Shown piece after piece: positions 6,684 through 8,557 of a stretch of DNA of 8,557 nt; position 1 is the stretch's first letter, and each line of letters opens with the position of its first letter. Below the pieces are notes generated by a model. The model ran no database searches. It was not told the DNA's origin and saw nothing but the letters and a program-made list of their open reading frames with translations. This DNA is from Kiloniellaceae bacterium (GTDB lineage: Bacteria; Pseudomonadota; Alphaproteobacteria; Kiloniellales; Kiloniellaceae). The DNA lies in the NCBI GenBank assembly GCA_028280915.1, contig JANQKX010000638.1, forward strand, positions 1-8,557. Reading direction: 5' to 3'. The position numbers and the translations under genes are program-made.

Positions 6684-6714
6684 AGGTGCTCTTGGAAAAG
6701 ACACCTGATTTTTT
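6684..6714 (+). terminator. Terminator-like hairpin in the leader of the receiver gene
   Basis: AGGTG-c-TCTT, loop GGAA (a GNRA-type tetraloop), AAGA-CACCT form a 9-bp stem with one bulged C (6684-6706). GA and six T (6709-6714) follow. The hairpin lies 44 nt before the chosen ATG of the receiver gene. No plus-strand gene precedes it, so it either ends a short transcript of about 50 nt from the TATAAA at 6654 or attenuates the receiver gene. Confidence 0.5.
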
Positions 6715-6757
6715 GCCTATGACCGCTTGGCCTTGTTTTGCGCCACATTTTTCGACC

Positions 6758-7144
6758 ATGACGGATAAAAACCTGCTTATCTTGGATGACGAACCGGATT
6801 TCGCCGCCTATTTGGGCCGGGTGGCCGAGAGCTTGGGCTTTGCCGTTAAAATCCTGTCTGATCCTTTGGAATTCCAAAACTGTTATCGCGCGTTGCGGCC
6901 TGACGTGATCATCATGGATGTGGTCATGCCGTCCAAAACGGGTATTCAGCTGGTGGAATGGCTCGTATCGGTGAACAACGAGGCCCGGGTGGTGCTGGTG
7001 ACCGGCTACAATCCCCATTTTGCCGAGGCGGCCCAGGTGTTTGCCCATGCCAAGGGGCGGTTTCCCGTTTCCGTGCTCACCAAGCCCACCCCCATCGCGG
7101 CTTTGTCGGCGGCCCTGACCGGCGTTGAGGCGTCCCAATCCTAA
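6758..7144 (+). CDS. Single-domain response regulator (CheY-like receiver)
   Basis: The 128-residue product is one receiver domain with nothing after it. Beta1 NLLILDDEPDF carries the acidic pair D10/D11, VIIMDVVMP the phosphoacceptor D54, VLVTGYN the conserved T82, and VLTKPTP the conserved K109-P110, so the phosphorylation site is complete. The aromatic switch residue usually three positions before the Lys is Val (V106). No DNA-binding or enzyme output domain is present, so it should signal by protein contact or act in a phosphorelay; no histidine kinase is in the window to name a partner. ATG 6758 was chosen because the receiver fold begins right after it. Upstream in-frame starts (GTG 6686, ATG 6719) would add residues without domain match and run through the terminator-like hairpin. 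None of the starts has a Shine-Dalgarno. Confidence 0.85.
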   Translation: MTDKNLLILDDEPDFAAYLGRVAESLGFAVKILSDPLEFQNCYRALRPDVIIMDVVMPSKTGIQLVEWLVSVNNEARVVLVTGYNPHFAEAAQVFAHAKGRFPVSVLTKPTPIAALSAALTGVEASQS

Positions 7145-7185
7145 AAAGCGCTGCCGACTCGACGGGGCCGTTGATCGTTCAGCGC
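7142..7185 (-). terminator. Possible intrinsic terminator reading on the minus strand
   Basis: GCGCTG (7147-7152) and CAGCGC (7180-7185) are perfect 6-bp arms around a 27-nt partly self-pairing loop. On the minus strand the stem is followed by five T (complement of 7142-7146), the usual orientation for termination. On the plus strand it is followed by eight A, so it would not end the receiver transcript in the classical way. There is no accepted minus-strand gene just upstream of it, so it is only a candidate. Confidence 0.3.
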
Positions 7186-7424
7186 AAAAAAAATCGAAAA
7201 AAGAATCGCCCTGATTTGCCCCGCGCGGCGATGCTTCCGATCTCCGGCGGCGTTGGGCCGGGCGGGTGAGGGGGTTTGAGCGATCGAGGTTATGTATCTG
7301 ATTTGAACGGGAATTCTAAGATCGGATTTAAAGAATTCGCCAGTGAAAGAAACAAACGGAAATGCCGGTGACCGACAAGACACGATAAATCTTGGCAGCT
7401 ATTGAATTTCAACTGTCTCAAATA

Positions 7425-7461
7425 TGATCATTTGTAAACAAATTCTTAGCGTTTGATCATT
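7425..7461. promoter_or_regulatory. Palindromes and direct repeats upstream of the small-protein gene
   Basis: TGATCATT occurs at 7425-7432 and again at 7454-7461 (29 bp apart). Between and overlapping them lies ATTTGT-AA-ACAAAT (7430-7443), a perfect inverted repeat with 6-bp arms. This is the AT-rich stretch 50-85 bp before the small gene and is a plausible regulator-binding cluster. No known box (Fnr, LexA, sigma-54) fits. Confidence 0.4.
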
Positions 7462-7499
7462 ATTCTGTATCTTGAAAATTTTTCTAGCGGGCATCTTTT

Positions 7500-7505
7500 A
7501 GGAGG
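7500..7505 (+). promoter_or_regulatory. Perfect Shine-Dalgarno of the 62-aa gene
   Basis: AGGAGG with a 5-nt spacer to ATG 7511. It is the strongest ribosome binding site in the window and the main argument that this short frame is translated. Confidence 0.75.
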
Positions 7506-7510
7506 ATGCT

Positions 7511-7699
7511 ATGGAAGTAAATTCAGTAACGGCGCCGTTGGCCAATTTGGATACGGCGACGACGGCCCGGCAGGCGGCAAGCGTGCAGGGTGTCAAGGCG
7601 GATACCAAACGGCCCGTGCAGCCGACCTTTCCCGATCCGGCGCCGCGGTTCCCGTTTCCCGATCCCCATCGGGGGCAGAGCTTAGACATCACTGCGTAA
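7511..7699 (+). CDS. Small proline-rich hypothetical protein (62 aa)
   Basis: Family not recognised. The protein begins MEVNSVTAPLANLDTATTAR, with an Ala/Thr/Val-rich, probably helical first half. The second half is proline-rich and carries FPDP twice (TFPDPAPRF and PFPDPHRG), likely extended or disordered. It has no signal peptide, transmembrane segment or cysteine. Evidence for being real is the perfect AGGAGG at 5 nt, an AT-rich leader with palindromes, and the candidate terminators after its TAA. It stands alone between the receiver and PilZ genes on the same strand but separated from both by about 300 bp of non-coding DNA, so it is probably its own transcript. Strong translation is expected from the ribosome site. 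Its role is unknown. Confidence 0.65.
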   Translation: MEVNSVTAPLANLDTATTARQAASVQGVKADTKRPVQPTFPDPAPRFPFPDPHRGQSLDITA

Positions 7700-7705
7700 A
7701 GATTT

Positions 7706-7757
7706 CCTTGCCCGCGCTCGAGCGGCCGTCAATCGGTCTTCGGTGCCAAGGGCAAGG
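7706..7757 (+). terminator. Stem-loop after the small gene, possible terminator
   Basis: CCTTGCCC (7706-7713) and GGGCAAGG (7750-7757) are perfect 8-bp arms starting 7 bp after the stop codon. The loop contains the 10-bp palindrome CGCTCGAGCG (7715-7724). The 3' side reads TTCATTTTG, a weak T-rich tail. Either a terminator or a structured 3' RNA. Confidence 0.4.
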
Positions 7758-7782
7758 TTCATTTTGAGCCGTTTCCTCTTTG

Positions 7783-7814
7783 GTACCCTGCGCCATGGCG
7801 CGCGGGGTGCTTTT
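7783..7814 (+). terminator. Second stem-loop followed by TTTT
   Basis: GTACCC (7783-7788) pairs with GGGTGC (7805-7810, one G-U). Inside it the palindrome GCGCCATGGCGC (7790-7801) forms a further 4-bp stem with a CATG loop. TTTT (7811-7814) follows. It is a plausible plus-strand terminator for the small gene. Confidence 0.4.
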
Positions 7815-7859
7815 GCGTATGCGAAACCCAGGCACCTTTCGCCAAGGGCAGGGTGACAG

Positions 7860-7884
7860 GGCTTGGCGGCATGGCTTGGCGGCA
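7860..7884. repeat. Tandem duplication of a 12-bp motif
   Basis: GGCTTGGCGGCA at 7860-7871 and 7873-7884 (13-bp period). The decamer GCCAAGGGCA also occurs twice in this gap (7745-7754 and 7841-7850). The significance is unknown. Confidence 0.6.
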
Positions 7885-7907
7885 AGGGCGCTTTCCTCCG
7901 CCTTTTC

Positions 7908-7943
7908 TTGGTAACCAAATTTACATTCGCGCCTGGTTATAAG
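7908..7943 (+). promoter_or_regulatory. Candidate promoter/operator of the PilZ gene
   Basis: TTGGT-A-ACCAA (7908-7918) is a perfect dyad. TATAAG (7938-7943) is a fair -10, which would start transcription near 7950, about 40 nt before the gene. TTTACA (7920-7925) is too close (12 bp) to be its -35, so an activator-dependent promoter is possible. Weak evidence. Confidence 0.3.
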
Positions 7944-7989
7944 AGTAGCTTGAATCAAGGTCCCTGCTACCTTGGGAAGGCAAGTGACG

Positions 7990-8331
7990 ATGAGCCGAGT
8001 GATTGAGGTCAGCCAGGTGGAACGGCGCCGCGATTGGCGGCGGCAGGTGCTGCTGGACGCGGTGATGGACGGCCACCCGGTCAAGGTCCTGGACGTGGGC
8101 AGCGGCGGTTTCGGTGCGGTGCTGGAAATCGAGGGTGAAGGCAACTACCTGCCCGACGTGGGCTCCAAGGTGGATATCGAGATCGCGCCCGAGGCGGGAC
8201 AGTTCAGCCGGTTTCAGGTGGAGGTCACGCGCCTCGACCCGGTGACCGGTAAGTTCGGCGCCCGCTTCCGCAACTTGACCGACTCACAATACAAGATCGT
8301 GGAACGCATGACCCTGGGGCGCTGGTATTAA
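7990..8331 (+). CDS. PilZ domain protein, single domain
   Basis: The 113-residue product consists almost wholly of one PilZ domain, the c-di-GMP receptor fold. The N-terminal arginine motif RRRDWRR (residues 12-18) gives the RxxxR signature (R13/R17 or R14/R18). Beta strands carry VKVLDVGSGGFGAVLE, followed by the family ending FGARFRNLTDSQYKIVERMTL. The second c-di-GMP motif, normally [D/N]xSxxG, reads D35-V-G37-S-G-G40, so Ser is replaced by Gly at its expected place with a Ser one position later; binding may be altered. It has no signal peptide or membrane segment, so it should be a cytoplasmic effector, possibly of motility or surface polysaccharide, but no such gene is adjacent. ATG 7990 follows GGGAAGG with a 9-nt spacer; TTG 7972 and GTG 7984 are less likely starts. 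Confidence 0.8.
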   Translation: MSRVIEVSQVERRRDWRRQVLLDAVMDGHPVKVLDVGSGGFGAVLEIEGEGNYLPDVGSKVDIEIAPEAGQFSRFQVEVTRLDPVTGKFGARFRNLTDSQYKIVERMTLGRWY

Positions 8332-8341
8332 GGGATAGGGA

Positions 8342-8371
8342 CGGATCGGGCACGGGAGCGCACCCGATCCG
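8342..8371. terminator. Hairpin between two convergent genes
   Basis: CGGATCGGG (8342-8350) and CCCGATCCG (8363-8371) are perfect 9-bp arms with a 12-nt loop, starting 10 bp after the PilZ stop and 8 bp beyond the stop of the convergent minus-strand gene. There is no good T-run on either side, so it may act bidirectionally as a weak terminator or as 3'-end protection. Confidence 0.55.
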
Positions 8372-8379
8372 CTACCTCG

Positions 8380-8557
8380 TTAGGCGAATACCCGTGCCAG
8401 GGCCGGTAGGCGCGACAACACCAAAAGATCCAGCGCCAAGACCGCCAAGAGGGTCAAACCCACCAAGGGGAAGGCCAGGGACAGGCACAGCATGATGAAG
8501 ACGGCGCCCTTCCACAGGGGCATCCGCTCCGGCATGGGCGGCGCCACCAAGCCGAAG
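8380..8557 (-). CDS. C-terminal end of a membrane protein (partial at right edge)
   Basis: An open minus-strand frame enters from the right edge and ends at TAA (8380-8382), giving the last 58 residues. Visible order: a Pro/Met-rich polar stretch (FGLVAPPMPERMPLW), a long hydrophobic segment (about residues 18-47 of the fragment, AVFIMLCLSLAFPLVGLTLL onward, including FPLVG), and a short basic tail (SRLPALARVFA). The AFPLVGLTLL-type last helix resembles the final transmembrane helix of PepSY-associated membrane proteins, but 58 residues are not enough to name the family. It is convergent with the PilZ gene, sharing the hairpin between them. Confidence 0.65.
   Translation of the reverse strand, partial: FGLVAPPMPERMPLWKGAVFIMLCLSLAFPLVGLTLLAVLALDLLVLSRLPALARVFA

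Larger units (their letters stand above)
7145..7510. other. Intergenic region before the 62-aa gene, no gene accepted
   Basis: It holds the minus-strand hairpin above, GC-rich sequence to about 7280, then an AT-rich leader. GAATTCT (7311-7317) and AGAATTC (7332-7338) form an inverted repeat. The 7420-7500 part carries further palindromes listed separately. An 80-codon minus-strand frame here has no ribosome site or recognisable domain. Confidence 0.4.

Noticed and set aside
7141..7383. 80-codon minus-strand ORF after the receiver gene
   Set aside because: Low-complexity basic translation, no ribosome site, overlaps AT-rich leader sequence.
7390..7412. Sigma-54 promoter at TTGGCAGCTATTGAA
   Set aside because: The -24 TGGCA is present but the -12 GC dinucleotide is not at the required 10-bp spacing.
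7682..8144. Minus-strand frames 7682-7918 and 7689-8144
   Set aside because: They overlap the structured gap and the PilZ gene antisense; translations show no domain and are rich in Arg/Ser/Thr shadow residues.

Overview
The window looks like a chromosomal segment of a GC-rich alphaproteobacterium, most likely a Rhodospirillales relative (Magnetospirillum/Rhodospirillum-like). This is inferred from the GC-rich coding DNA separated by AT-rich intergenic stretches, the long-form LeuA, the BolA and PilZ genes, and an Ig/cadherin-like domain of the kind found in large repetitive proteins of that group. No mobile element, rRNA, tRNA or CRISPR array was seen.

Layout. (1) Positions 3704 down to the left edge, minus strand: one very long gene for an Ig-like domain, about 50 strictly periodic 15-residue helical repeats, a single transmembrane helix, a bacterial SH3 domain and a Pro/Ala/Gln-rich tail that runs off the window. 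An in-frame TAA at 2082-2084 interrupts it, yet the same frame and the same repeat phase continue without another stop to the edge. (2) Positions 3705-4455: a divergent intergenic region. It holds an AT-rich block with short repeats, then on the plus strand an unannotated 21-codon leucine-rich leader peptide (4127-4192), then mutually exclusive hairpins ending in an intrinsic terminator (4201-4220). Together these look like a ribosome-mediated attenuator for leuA. (3) leuA (4456-6147), 2-isopropylmalate synthase, first committed step of leucine synthesis. (4) bolA (minus, 6177-6494), convergent with leuA. (5) A bolA/receiver divergent intergenic region with a near-perfect 16-bp palindrome and a terminator-like hairpin. 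(6) A stand-alone CheY-like receiver protein (6758-7144). (7) An AT-rich leader and a 62-residue proline-rich small protein with a perfect Shine-Dalgarno (7511-7699). (8) A 290-bp structured intergenic stretch. (9) A single-domain PilZ protein (7990-8331). (10) A convergent terminator and the C-terminal end of a minus-strand membrane protein (8380 to the right edge).

Most genes appear to be independent transcription units; the strand changes often and there is no clear multi-gene operon. The strongest regulatory story is leader peptide -> attenuator -> leuA. The most unusual gene is the giant coiled-coil protein. Its predicted topology (helical rod in the cytoplasm, SH3 domain in the periplasm) would link a cytoplasmic scaffold to the cell wall, and its nonsense codon may mean it is a recent pseudogene in this strain. 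The receiver and PilZ proteins are both signalling modules, but nothing visible ties them to one pathway.
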